Source of the DNA: Chloroflexota bacterium
GTDB taxonomy: Bacteria; Chloroflexota; Anaerolineae; Anaerolineales; Villigracilaceae
Assembly (NCBI GenBank): GCA_016195815.1
Contig: JACPYX010000008.1
Span: forward strand, 96,422 to 160,421
Length of the DNA: 64,000 nucleotides
Direction: 5' to 3'
Shown piece after piece: positions 45,271 to 53,586 of the stretch (position 1 is its first letter; each line of letters opens with the position of its first letter). Position numbers and translations under genes: made by a program. The notes under the pieces were generated by a model. The model made no database searches and was not told where the DNA came from. It saw nothing but the letters and a program-made list of their open reading frames with translations.

Positions 45271-45918
45271 ATGTCCACTCGTACCACTTTGATTGTCACC
45301 CTGGCGATGGTCGCAATTGCTGTCGCTTTCAGTGCCGCAGTTTACGGCAAATTACCGGAGCAAATGGCCTCGCATTGGAATATCAACGACCAAGTAGACG
45401 GGACCATGCCGAGGCTCTGGGGCGCATTTCTGATGCCGCTGGTCTCACTGGCAATGCTTGGATTATTTTTGCTGATTCCAAACATTGACCCGCTCAAGGC
45501 CAACATTGCCAAGTTCCGCGAAACTTTCAACACCTTCATCGCATTGATCGTGGCCTTCCTGCTCTATACATACTTCCTTACTATATTATGGAATCTGGGA
45601 TACCAAAACTTCAGGATGGGCCAGGCCATACTCCCAGCCATCGGGTTGATCTTCATCTTTGCCGGCCTGATGATGATGAAGGCCAAACGCAACTTCTTCA
45701 TTGGCATCCGCACGCCGTGGACATTGAGCAATGATAGGGTTTGGGATGAGACGCATCGCGTCGGCAGTCGGCTCTTTATCATCATGGGCGTCATCACAAT
45801 GCTTACCATCTTTTTCGGAGAGATCGGTATCTACATTATGATGACCGCACTTTTGATCGCGGTCATCGTTCCAGTGGTCTACTCGTATGTGCTATATAAG
45901 GAAGAGACCAAAGGATAA
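45271..45918 (+). CDS. SdpI/DUF1648-family membrane protein
   Basis: The 215-residue protein has about six membrane helices. An N-terminal DUF1648 segment (LPEQMASHWNINDQVDG) is followed by the SdpI signature NFFIGIRTPWTLSND, VWDETHRVGSRLF. SdpI of Bacillus protects against the SDP killing peptide and signals to its regulator; no toxin gene is seen here, so the role is open. AAGGA precedes the ATG. Confidence 0.85.
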   Translation: MSTRTTLIVTLAMVAIAVAFSAAVYGKLPEQMASHWNINDQVDGTMPRLWGAFLMPLVSLAMLGLFLLIPNIDPLKANIAKFRETFNTFIALIVAFLLYTYFLTILWNLGYQNFRMGQAILPAIGLIFIFAGLMMMKAKRNFFIGIRTPWTLSNDRVWDETHRVGSRLFIIMGVITMLTIFFGEIGIYIMMTALLIAVIVPVVYSYVLYKEETKG

Positions 45919-45935
45919 CTATACAAGGAGCCAAA

Positions 45936-46154
45936 ATGCCTGAAGAGATCAAGCAATGGGAATACCGCGTGCAGACAATTGGCGGTATCTTCGGCACGAG
46001 GGACGAGGCCATTGAATCCACGCTGAACGAGTGGGGCGAAGATGGCTGGGAAGTGACCCACGTCTACACCCCGGAGAATAGCGGCAAAGTGACCATTGTT
46101 GCAAAACGCCCGCTGACGCGCGCCGCTCGGCGCGAGCGGTCCATGCCATCATAA
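45936..46154 (+). CDS. DUF4177-type small protein
   Basis: The 72-residue protein has the DUF4177 pattern KQWEYRVQTI ... LNEWGEDGWEVTHVY, ending in a basic tail. The domain is a small beta-alpha fold of unknown function. Last gene of the gntR operon, 17 nt after sdpI. Confidence 0.7.
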   Translation: MPEEIKQWEYRVQTIGGIFGTRDEAIESTLNEWGEDGWEVTHVYTPENSGKVTIVAKRPLTRAARRERSMPS

Positions 46155-46234
46155 TTACTCGAGGAGAAAATCACAGCGTAGAAAAAAATTTTGGATGTCA
46201 GACTCTGCTCCATCGTCCAGAATGAAGCGGTTCA

Positions 46235-46264
46235 AAACCCACATGACAGTAGTCATGTGGGTTT
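46235..46264 (+). terminator. Terminator of the gntR operon
   Basis: AAACCCACATGAC (46235-46247), loop AGTA, GTCATGTGGGTTT (46252-46264). 13-bp perfect stem ending in TTT. Confidence 0.75.
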
Positions 46265-46316
46265 CTCCATCTTGTTCTTGTTGAAAATAGAACAAACGTT
46301 CTGTACCTTTATGGGG

Positions 46317-46345
46317 TTGATGTCCTTTTCCAAAATCATTAGACT
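46317..46345 (+). promoter_or_regulatory. Promoter of the GAF-kinase gene
   Basis: TTGATG (46317-46322), 17-bp spacer, TAGACT (46340-46345), then exactly 6 nt to ATG 46352: leaderless geometry. Confidence 0.6.
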
Positions 46346-46351
46346 TTGAAC

Positions 46352-47596
46352 ATGACTAACAAAAAATTTTTAGAATTACAACAGCGCAACGAACAGCTCA
46401 AACGTCTCGTTGAATTGAGTGTCACGCTCAATTCAACACTTGACTTGGACGCACTGCTTCAACTGATTACCACCACCGCGACCGAGCTGTTGGATTGCGA
46501 AGCTGCTTCGATTTTATTGTTCGATGAAAAGCATCCGCGCCTCTTCTTCGCCGCCGCCACCGGATCGGACCCAAAGAAACTGGCCGAAGTCCCAGTGCCG
46601 ATCGAGGGCAGCCTGGCAGGAATCATTTTCCGTACAAGCCGTTCCATCATTTTGAACGATGTGGAACAGGATCCCCGTCATTATTCACTTGTTTCTGAGC
46701 ATCTCCATTTTCATGTGCAGACTCTGCTGGGGATTCCGATGCTGATCAAAGACCGGGTCATGGGTGTGATCGAAGCTGTCAATAAACGGGATAGAAGTTT
46801 TTCTGAACGAGACGAAACGGTCTTGTCGGTAATTGGAGCTCACGCGGCAATCGCCATCAACAACGCTCGTTTATTGGCAACAACAAAACAAGCGCTGAAT
46901 AATGCCAAGGAGGCAAACCAGCTCAAAAGCAATTTTCTTTTACTGGCTTCTCGCGAACTGCGGACGCCGCTCGGAATCATCATCGGTTACGCATCGTTCC
47001 TGCGTGAAGATTCCAGAGAAGAGACATCAGAACATGCACAGCACGTGTTGAGCGCAGCTTTACAGATGCGGTCGCTGGTTGAAGACATGACCAACCTGAC
47101 GATGCTGGAAACCGAAGGATTGATGGCGATCAAGCCACAGGATATTTCCGTTCAAAGTTTTCTAAAAACTGCCTGCTCCGAGGTTGGCGAGATCGCATCG
47201 GCCAGGGAACATAAAATAGTTTTCGCATTTCAAGATGAACCGATCCTGGTCCGCGTCGACCCCGAAAAAATGGTGATAGCTTTCGTCAACCTATTGAACA
47301 ACGCGATCCGCTTTTCGCCGCAGGGAAGCGAGATCATTGTCGGGACCGCACAATTGGGAGACCACATCATGGCCTGGGTTCAGGACCGCGGCATCGGCAT
47401 CCCAGCGGATAAATTGACAAAGATATTCAATGGGTTTTATCAGAGCGAACCGCCCGACACTCGTCACTACGGCGGACTTGGCATCGGCCTGACGATTGCA
47501 AAAGGATTGATCGAAGCGCAGGGCGGAAAGATCTGGGCCGAGTCTGAAGGCGAGGGTCAAGGCTCGACCTTCAAAGTGCTTCTGCCGAAAGCATAA
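46352..47596 (+). CDS. GAF-domain histidine-kinase-like protein lacking the phospho-acceptor His
   Basis: The 414-residue protein has a GAF domain (about 30-175), a HisKA helical region and a HATPase domain (about 300-412) with N-box NLLNNAIRFSP, G1 DRGIGIP and G2 GLGIGL. The H-box reads SRELRTPL where kinases have SHELRTPL: R201 (CGC at 46952-46954) replaces the phosphorylated His. No membrane helix and no response regulator adjacent. It may be a pseudokinase partner of another kinase. A single G/A change would restore His. Confidence 0.88.
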   Translation: MTNKKFLELQQRNEQLKRLVELSVTLNSTLDLDALLQLITTTATELLDCEAASILLFDEKHPRLFFAAATGSDPKKLAEVPVPIEGSLAGIIFRTSRSIILNDVEQDPRHYSLVSEHLHFHVQTLLGIPMLIKDRVMGVIEAVNKRDRSFSERDETVLSVIGAHAAIAINNARLLATTKQALNNAKEANQLKSNFLLLASRELRTPLGIIIGYASFLREDSREETSEHAQHVLSAALQMRSLVEDMTNLTMLETEGLMAIKPQDISVQSFLKTACSEVGEIASAREHKIVFAFQDEPILVRVDPEKMVIAFVNLLNNAIRFSPQGSEIIVGTAQLGDHIMAWVQDRGIGIPADKLTKIFNGFYQSEPPDTRHYGGLGIGLTIAKGLIEAQGGKIWAESEGEGQGSTFKVLLPKA

Positions 47597-47603
47597 AAAA
47601 ACA

Positions 47604-47633
47604 GTGGCGGCCATCTGGCCGCCACAAATTTTA
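47604..47633. terminator. Bidirectional terminator between the kinase gene and dnaN
   Basis: GTGGCGGCCA (47604-47613), loop TC, TGGCCGCCAC (47616-47625), A-tract on the left and AAATTTTA on the right; between convergent genes. Confidence 0.82.
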
Positions 47634-47651
47634 TACTCGAACTTTCAACTT

Positions 47652-48785
47652 TCAACCGAGATGCATCGGCATAATAACGTGCAGGAATTGCTCGTCGCCG
47701 ACCGGCCTGACCACGCCCGGAGCATTCGGTGCGGATGTTTCCAATGCGACGTTTGGCGTTTTGATAATTTCCAATGCCTCACGCAGAAACTTGACATTGA
47801 ATGCAATCAACACGCCGCTTCCATCCACCGTAGCTTCGACAATCGTCTCGTTCTTACCGGTTTCTTCCGAAGTGGCCGAAATTTCGACTTCGCCGGGTTG
47901 TAATTCGCCATTCGAAGATTTGATATTCAACCGCGCCACGTTCGATCCTTCGCGGGCGAAAATCTCCGCCTGCTTGCAGGCTTTGAGCAGGGATGCAGTT
48001 GAAACCAGGGTGCGCGAGGTGTATTTGCGCGGAATAATTTGTTGGTAATCGGGGAAAGTCCCATCTATCAACTGCGAGACAACTTCCACATCTTTTACGC
48101 GGAATACCACCTGGCCGCGCCCTTTAGGCAGGATCATATAAATGGGTTCTTCACCATCCGTTGCAACGCGTGCCAACTCGGTCAGCGCGCGAGCGGGGAC
48201 GATTGCCGTCAGCGAAGCGGGTGCGGGCGCGGATAAAACCGCTTTGCGAACCGACAATCGAAACCCGTCTGCGGCGGCCATCGTTAATTTGTCTTTGTCA
48301 ACTTGCACCAGCACGCCCATCAGCACTGGGCGGGCTTCATCCGTCGAAGCGGCAAAAGCCACTTGCTGGATCATCTCGCGGAAGTCAGCCACATTGATTT
48401 GCACCGCCCCTTCCAGGTCTGGGACGGGAAGCGGAGGAAACTCCTGCGCGTCAATACACTTGATGTCGTTGGTCGAAGTCCCGCCCCGCACGTTCAACGT
48501 CTGAGTCTTTGTGTCGAGCGAGAGCATCACTTGATCGGCAGGCAGCATATTGACCAGATCCGAAAACGTGCGCGAAGGCACCGTCGTCGAGCCTTCCTGT
48601 TCGATGCGTGCCGTAATCCAGCACGTGATTCCCAATTCAAGATTGGTAGCAGAAAGGCGCAAACGGCCTTCATCTGAAGCGACCAATATGTTTGCGAGCA
48701 CGGGCAACGTACTGCGCGGTGAAACCGCGCGCGAAACAATGTTCAGCCCGCGTGCCAGGTTTTCTTGAAGGACGGTAACTTTCAT
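47652..48785 (-). CDS. dnaN: DNA polymerase III beta sliding clamp
   Basis: The 377-residue clamp has the three repeated domains and conserved segments MKVTVLQENLARGL, TLPVLANIL, DGFRLSVR, GTFPDYQQIIP and the C-terminal MPMHLG resembling the family MPMRL end. It encircles DNA and tethers the replicase. AGGAGAGG precedes the ATG. It is about 2.6 kb from the predicted oriC; dnaA, its frequent neighbour, is not present. Confidence 0.96.
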   Translation of the reverse strand: MKVTVLQENLARGLNIVSRAVSPRSTLPVLANILVASDEGRLRLSATNLELGITCWITARIEQEGSTTVPSRTFSDLVNMLPADQVMLSLDTKTQTLNVRGGTSTNDIKCIDAQEFPPLPVPDLEGAVQINVADFREMIQQVAFAASTDEARPVLMGVLVQVDKDKLTMAAADGFRLSVRKAVLSAPAPASLTAIVPARALTELARVATDGEEPIYMILPKGRGQVVFRVKDVEVVSQLIDGTFPDYQQIIPRKYTSRTLVSTASLLKACKQAEIFAREGSNVARLNIKSSNGELQPGEVEISATSEETGKNETIVEATVDGSGVLIAFNVKFLREALEIIKTPNVALETSAPNAPGVVRPVGDEQFLHVIMPMHLG

Positions 48786-48841
48786 AGTTCCTCTCCTGCT
48801 ATAAGTGCTAAAAAGTAGCGCGTCCCCATTTTACATCATTA

Positions 48842-48878
48842 ACCAAAAAGACACGCCTAAATGGCGTGTCTTTTTGGT
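48842..48878. terminator. Terminator of the DUF5671 gene
   Basis: ACCAAAAAGACACGCC (48842-48857), loop TAAAT, GGCGTGTCTTTTTGGT (48863-48878); 16-bp perfect stem just downstream of the minus-strand gene. Confidence 0.88.
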
Positions 48879-48886
48879 AAGAATAA

Positions 48887-50791
48887 TTAACCGGCGATCA
48901 GAGAGATGCCAAGCGCCAAGAGCAGGAACAGTAATTCAAGTCCAAACAAAGCCGCACCAATATAAATGATTATCATCCAGGCCGAACTGCCGCTGGTTTG
49001 CTGATGGATTTCCTGGCCTTCTGCCAATTGACGGATCAACTGCGCTGCTTGCTGAACCGACTGCCTGTTAATTCCGCCTGCCCAGATCAATCCAGCCGCT
49101 TCATTCGGGACGATGATGCGGTTTCCCTTGAACGAGCCAAACCAATCTGGGGTATTTACCGCCAAACTCCCACTGAGAATCAGCGCATCAAATTTTCCTG
49201 ATGGCTTTTCAGCGGCGGACGTCATCGTTACCGGTACGCTCGGCGCAAACTTCGCCAACGCCGCTAGAATCGACTCGCCAAAATTCTCGCCCGAATCCAC
49301 AACCAACACTTTGAACTGGCTTTGTTTGGCAGACAAAGCGTCAGCAGTAGACAGGCTATCGCGGCGCAATACTGCCAGGTGATATATCAGCAAGACTACG
49401 AACAAAATCAATAACTGGAAATCATTCAAGACTGAAGAAAGAAATGTATTTTCAATTTGTCCGCTCAGCAAAATTCGGATTAATTGAAAGACCAACGCCA
49501 CCGCTGAGGCCATCCCGCCGATAACACCTGCGAACAGCGCCAGGTACAAGTACACTCGCCGGATAATGGATTGCCGCGCGTGATCGCCGGTTTCATCTTT
49601 TGCAAAAGATTCAGCTTGCATCGGACGCCAAGTCATCAGCCAGAGCGGAAGCCAGGCCACCAGCAGAGAAATTGCCCTCGCCAGATCGCCGCGCATGTAC
49701 TCTGTGCTGAACAAACTTTGTCCGCCCGTCAGAAAATTGATCGTGAATTTAATAAGCGTAAAAACGCCGATGAAAGCGCCGCCCAATCCTAACGCAGACA
49801 GGATGTAAAAATATACGCGCTTCATCCCCGCCTGCCGTACAACATCGCCAATAGATGCAATGTGACGAGTCAGCCAATACCCGTAATAAGCCCAGACTGC
49901 GCCCAACGGTACACCAATGGAAATCACGCCGCCGATCTGCTGGATAAAATCAACGTTCGTCATATCTGCGCCGAGCAATTTGGTGACGATAATGTTAACC
50001 AGCATGGCAGACGTCGTCAGCACGGTAATGACTCCGCTCAGGGCGAGGATGTAGAGAATGCCGAGGCGCAGGTTCGAATCTTTCTCCGCCGCGTCCGCCA
50101 AAGAGTCCTGGATGATGCGCCACGAGTAGAACCAGATCGGCGTTCCGACCACTAGCAGAGACAGGCCGTTTACCAGAGTCTCACGTCCGATGCCGCCAAG
50201 CACATTCGATGGCACATAGAACAGAAAGCGAATGACTTGCTCAGCACCGAAGATCACCATGAGCAGGCTATAGAGCGTCCATAGATAGCGATACAATCTG
50301 CGGACATCTGTAAAGTTTTCTTTGGAGGGCAAAGTTTTCCATTCGCCGCGCAGAATATTCCAAAAATATACCGCCACCAAACCGTTCATTAGGATCGCAA
50401 TGACATTATCCGGCCATGTCTGCGAGCCGCCAATGATTGCACGTTCGGCGGCCATGCGAACGGTTTGAATAAAACTGCGGTCAATTAACGCCAGCAGATT
50501 TTGCACCAGGGGAATCAACGTGCCGAGCAGGACTGCATAAAGAAAAATCGCACGCAGGCTGGAAACTTTTTCTTCCTCATCCTGGGCCGAAAACCGCTGC
50601 GCCATCAGCCAATGAAAAAGGAAAATCGGCACACCGACCAAAATCAGCGCCAGCGCCTGAGATAAAGTTTCGGCTCCGCCTCCGACGGTTTCGTCAAGGA
50701 TCGAGCGGATCAGGCTGATCAAGCCCCACAGAACAACTTCAAGGCTGATCAGGGCGACTGCATAAAAATACAAACGGCGAATGGTTTTCAT
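48887..50791 (-). CDS. Polytopic membrane protein with four DUF5671-like repeats and a soluble C-terminal domain
   Basis: The 634-residue protein is built of repeated membrane units each starting with R-x-Y-x-Y: RRLYFYAV (about 5), RRLYRYLW (about 164), KRVYFYIL (about 323) and RRVYLYLA (about 413), each followed by helices and a GVPI/GTPIW-like turn. Weaker units (LRAIFLYAVLL, LRLGILYILAL) lie between. Residues about 490-600 form a soluble alpha/beta segment (FKVLVVDSG...ALILSGS) and one helix closes the protein. Function unknown; the repetitive membrane plan suggests duplication of a DUF5671 unit. Confidence 0.7.
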   Translation of the reverse strand: MKTIRRLYFYAVALISLEVVLWGLISLIRSILDETVGGGAETLSQALALILVGVPIFLFHWLMAQRFSAQDEEEKVSSLRAIFLYAVLLGTLIPLVQNLLALIDRSFIQTVRMAAERAIIGGSQTWPDNVIAILMNGLVAVYFWNILRGEWKTLPSKENFTDVRRLYRYLWTLYSLLMVIFGAEQVIRFLFYVPSNVLGGIGRETLVNGLSLLVVGTPIWFYSWRIIQDSLADAAEKDSNLRLGILYILALSGVITVLTTSAMLVNIIVTKLLGADMTNVDFIQQIGGVISIGVPLGAVWAYYGYWLTRHIASIGDVVRQAGMKRVYFYILSALGLGGAFIGVFTLIKFTINFLTGGQSLFSTEYMRGDLARAISLLVAWLPLWLMTWRPMQAESFAKDETGDHARQSIIRRVYLYLALFAGVIGGMASAVALVFQLIRILLSGQIENTFLSSVLNDFQLLILFVVLLIYHLAVLRRDSLSTADALSAKQSQFKVLVVDSGENFGESILAALAKFAPSVPVTMTSAAEKPSGKFDALILSGSLAVNTPDWFGSFKGNRIIVPNEAAGLIWAGGINRQSVQQAAQLIRQLAEGQEIHQQTSGSSAWMIIIYIGAALFGLELLFLLLALGISLIAG

Positions 50792-50825
50792 GACTTCTCA
50801 TCCTTCGACATAAAGTATGAAACTA

Positions 50826-51299
50826 TTATTTGGGCGGAGTTTGATACCAACTGTAATCCCACAGGGTGTAAGCTGGCATATTCGAGATCTTCCAAGCGCC
50901 ATTTTGCTTCACCAATTGAGCCAAGCCGGGGTTATTGTAGCCGTTTGAGAATGGATCACTAGCTGAATAGATCATGCTGACCTCAACGCTTGCATCATCG
51001 CCGGTTATTTCTGCCGCACCAACCTTGATCCCTGCGCTGGATGGCGTAAGTGAACCAGTCGCAAAAGATCTACGGAAAGCGTCAAAGGTAGGCTTGTTGT
51101 CGAGGTCGGCCAGGTAACCATAGGCTTTCTGATAATCCTTATTGAGCAAAGCCAGCACATAATTATGAACCACGCCGTCGGGCGTCGTTTCTGCACTGTA
51201 AGTCTGCTTGTCTTGTCGTGCAAAGAAAATTGCCAGGGCGGCCAAAATCAATACGCCAATTCCTATCAAAATACCGGTTAGAAATTTATCCTGTTTCAT
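50826..51299 (-). CDS. Membrane-anchored NTF2-like protein
   Basis: From ATG 51299 (GGAGAT 6 nt upstream) the protein has 157 residues: one N-terminal membrane helix (about 7-26), then a domain with VVHNYVLALLNKDYQKAYGYL and a C-terminal NGAWKISNMP, the pattern of NTF2-like/DUF4878 extracytoplasmic domains. Role unknown. It borders oriC; the upstream in-frame extension would run into the origin region. Confidence 0.65.
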   Translation of the reverse strand: MKQDKFLTGILIGIGVLILAALAIFFARQDKQTYSAETTPDGVVHNYVLALLNKDYQKAYGYLADLDNKPTFDAFRRSFATGSLTPSSAGIKVGAAEITGDDASVEVSMIYSASDPFSNGYNNPGLAQLVKQNGAWKISNMPAYTLWDYSWYQTPPK

Positions 51300-51379
51300 T
51301 GGTATCTCCGTTTTATTTTTATTGTGGTGTTTTAGTAATTGAAGGCAGGCAATCACATATTAGTTGTATATGGATATAG

Positions 51380-51755
51380 TAATCGTAGTAGGGGCTGTGG
51401 ATACTGTGGATAAAAAGATTCTTGCACATAGGCGGGATGAATTGACTCACTGAGACCCACAGCTTGGATTTGACGCATCTTTCCGGGCTTTGTCCTTTGT
51501 GGACAACTCGCGAACAAATTTTTCGCTGAGAGCTGTTCAAAAGACGCTTTCCATATCTTGGATAAATCCACATATAAACGCCCAAATATGGTGGTCCCTT
51601 TTTGGGCGTTTTAGAAGGATTTATCGAACATTTGGGCATACTCTCCACAGTTGCGAGGTGTTATCCACAGTTTTTACCATGTTATCCACAGTTTGGGCTT
51701 CTTTAGGTGAAGTTGTCCGGGCTATATATGGGAATGCCTACAAGCTTGTGGATGT
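51380..51755. other. oriC: Predicted chromosomal replication origin (oriC) with a DnaA-box cluster
   Basis: Perfect DnaA boxes TTATCCACA at 51661-51669 (+), 51682-51690 (+) and 51405-51413 (-). One-mismatch copies at 51396-51404 (-) and 51498-51506 (-); two-mismatch copies at 51564-51572 (+), 51640-51648 (+) and 51747-51755 (-, within the 3' end of the next gene). The two right-hand perfect boxes are 21 bp apart, two helical turns. AT-rich stretches lie at 51311-51335 and 51560-51580 and could be unwinding elements. TTTGGGC recurs at 51601, 51631 and 51692, and an 11-bp inverted repeat AAACGCCCAAA/TTTGGGCGTTT spans 51576-51611. dnaN and parS are close by. Confidence 0.85.
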
Positions 51756-52766
51756 CTCCAAACCATTTAGATTGGCAATTTCGTCTAGCCGAACCTCGAT
51801 CTCGTCCAGATAATGATCGAGCTGTGAGCTGCGCTCCTCGAACCCAGCGCCTAGTAACCCAAGTTGTTCACATACAGCCTGCCAGTGTTTTAGCTCAGAG
51901 GCAGACAGAACAGCCGCACAAAGCGTCCAGGTGTGGATAAAAGGCCAGAGCGCGGCCAGAGGTGTTTCGCCTTCCAGCAAAGGTTGAATGGCCTTCTCGT
52001 AATAGTTCAAACGCGCCGAGTGGATTCGCTGATCCACTTTGGAGTTTTCAGACGCGGCCAGAAAGTCTGTTTTCCATTCGGGCAGCCAGCCTGCAAGCGT
52101 GGACGCGTCTACGCGGCTAGCACCGATCAGGTTGAACATGGCGGCGGTGAAGTCTGGCCGCTCGGCGGCTTGCGCCCGCGCCGGAAATTCCAGCAGGAAG
52201 CGGCGTTCGGTCAGCGGCGCGCCGCTCAATTCTGCGACGGCATTCCCTGCATAATTAACCGCCCGCAAAAATTGCCGGACTTGCGTCGGCCCGGCTTTAT
52301 CTTCACTGATGTCTGAGAGATCAATCCAGCCTTTACGCGCCTCGGCCAGCAGTTTGCGGCAGCGTTGCAAAACCAGCGACGGCGCATGGAACTCAAACCC
52401 GGCGCGCAGACCAGCTTGCACAAACTCGAAAAATTTTTCGCGCTGATACAAAAGCATCGGGTCGTACATTTCATAACCGAGGAACGGATCGGCGCGCAGT
52501 TCGCGCGGCGATTTGAAATCGGATTTAGCCCGATGCCCGATGTCGAGATGAAAATCGGGCGTCAGTTTGACGATCTCGCGTCCCACGATATTTTTCGTGT
52601 CGTGGACGAAGACGAGGTCAATGTCTGCGGTGCCGCCCAGCATTGGGTCGTTGTCCGAGACGAGTGAGCCGGTCAGGTACGCGGCAACGATATTGCGGTC
52701 GTTGAAGGCCCGCTCCTGGGAGGTTTCTTTTGCAATGCGAATGAGGGATTCACGTGTGACGCGCAT
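51738..52766 (-). CDS. Nucleotidyltransferase-fold protein
   Basis: The 342-residue protein has a pol-beta-type nucleotidyltransferase core: AAYLTGSLVS (G33, S34) and GGTADIDLVFVH (D48, D50), then a long helical C-terminal part without recognised substrate domain. It may be an enzyme modifying a small molecule or RNA. It starts 4 nt after the deoxynucleoside kinase stop, so they form an operon. Its 3' end carries the outermost weak DnaA box. Confidence 0.7.
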   Translation of the reverse strand: MRVTRESLIRIAKETSQERAFNDRNIVAAYLTGSLVSDNDPMLGGTADIDLVFVHDTKNIVGREIVKLTPDFHLDIGHRAKSDFKSPRELRADPFLGYEMYDPMLLYQREKFFEFVQAGLRAGFEFHAPSLVLQRCRKLLAEARKGWIDLSDISEDKAGPTQVRQFLRAVNYAGNAVAELSGAPLTERRFLLEFPARAQAAERPDFTAAMFNLIGASRVDASTLAGWLPEWKTDFLAASENSKVDQRIHSARLNYYEKAIQPLLEGETPLAALWPFIHTWTLCAAVLSASELKHWQAVCEQLGLLGAGFEERSSQLDHYLDEIEVRLDEIANLNGLETSTSL

Positions 52767-52770
52767 AAAT

Positions 52771-53409
52771 TCACTTCTCGAGCGGCAGGCTGGGTTGAAA
52801 TGGGCTTAAGTTCAGGGTCGCGCGGATGCGGTTTTCGATCAACTTGAGATGCTCCGGGTTTTGGATGATGTTCAACGAATCCGTATCAATGATCACTACA
52901 GGAATGCCGTTTGAAGGCCTGGAAAAGAAGTCCTCGTAGGTCTGGTTGAGGCGGTCTATATAATCGCGTTCCATATTGCGCTCGTAGAGGCGGTCGCGCA
53001 GGGCGATACGCTGCATCAGAATATCTGTGTTGGCGCGCAGATAAACAAGCAGGTCGGGTTTTGGGATCTTTTCTCCAAGCGCTTCATGGACTTTGAAGTA
53101 CATTTCCAATTCGTCGCCTTTGAGATTGATGCGGGCGAAGAGCGCATCTTTGGCAAAGGTGTAGTCTGAGAGCAAAGATTTGCCGGCCGCTAAAAGGTCT
53201 GGAACGGTGCGGCGTTGCTGGTGATATCGGCTGAGCAAAAAGAAGATTTGCGTCTGAAAGGCATAGCGTTCGCGGTCATCGTAGAAATCCGAAAGAAAAG
53301 GATTCTCTTCAAAGATCTCCAGCAAAATTTCTGATTCAAACGCGGGTTGTAGAAGACGGGCCAGCGTTGTTTTTCCAACGCCGATCACCCCTTCAATGGC
53401 AACATACAT
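52771..53409 (-). CDS. Deoxynucleoside kinase
   Basis: The 212-residue kinase has P-loop GVIGVGKTT (8-16), EENPFLSDFY, RYAFQTQIFFLLSRY and the DRLYERNMERDY lid region typical of the dGK/dCK/dAK family. It phosphorylates deoxynucleosides for dNTP salvage. ATG 53409 (GGAG 6 nt upstream) puts the start at the family position; a longer frame adds 12 residues. Confidence 0.9.
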   Translation of the reverse strand: MYVAIEGVIGVGKTTLARLLQPAFESEILLEIFEENPFLSDFYDDRERYAFQTQIFFLLSRYHQQRRTVPDLLAAGKSLLSDYTFAKDALFARINLKGDELEMYFKVHEALGEKIPKPDLLVYLRANTDILMQRIALRDRLYERNMERDYIDRLNQTYEDFFSRPSNGIPVVIIDTDSLNIIQNPEHLKLIENRIRATLNLSPFQPSLPLEK

Positions 53410-53513
53410 GAACGACTCCGATATGAGATGGAGTAAGGATACCATAACCTTTCGGCGCGTAGGGCGTGTTTTTTATACCAGGCTAAATCGCTGACAATCC
53501 GGCAGGATTTAAC

Positions 53514-53542
53514 TTGTCAGGCAACTTTGGCTGGCTTATAAT
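53514..53542 (+). promoter_or_regulatory. Promoter of the giant surface protein gene
   Basis: TTGTCA (53514-53519), 17-bp spacer, TATAAT (53537-53542). About 38 nt of leader with GAAAGAAGG before ATG 53587. Confidence 0.75.
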
Positions 53543-53586
53543 CTTTCTAATTTCATTTTAAGCCTTATTAATAGGAAAGAAGGCGT

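Noticed and set aside
51576..51611. Terminator for a transcript entering oriC
   Set aside because: The 14-nt loop and absence of an upstream plus-strand gene make a terminator role unlikely; kept as an origin repeat instead.
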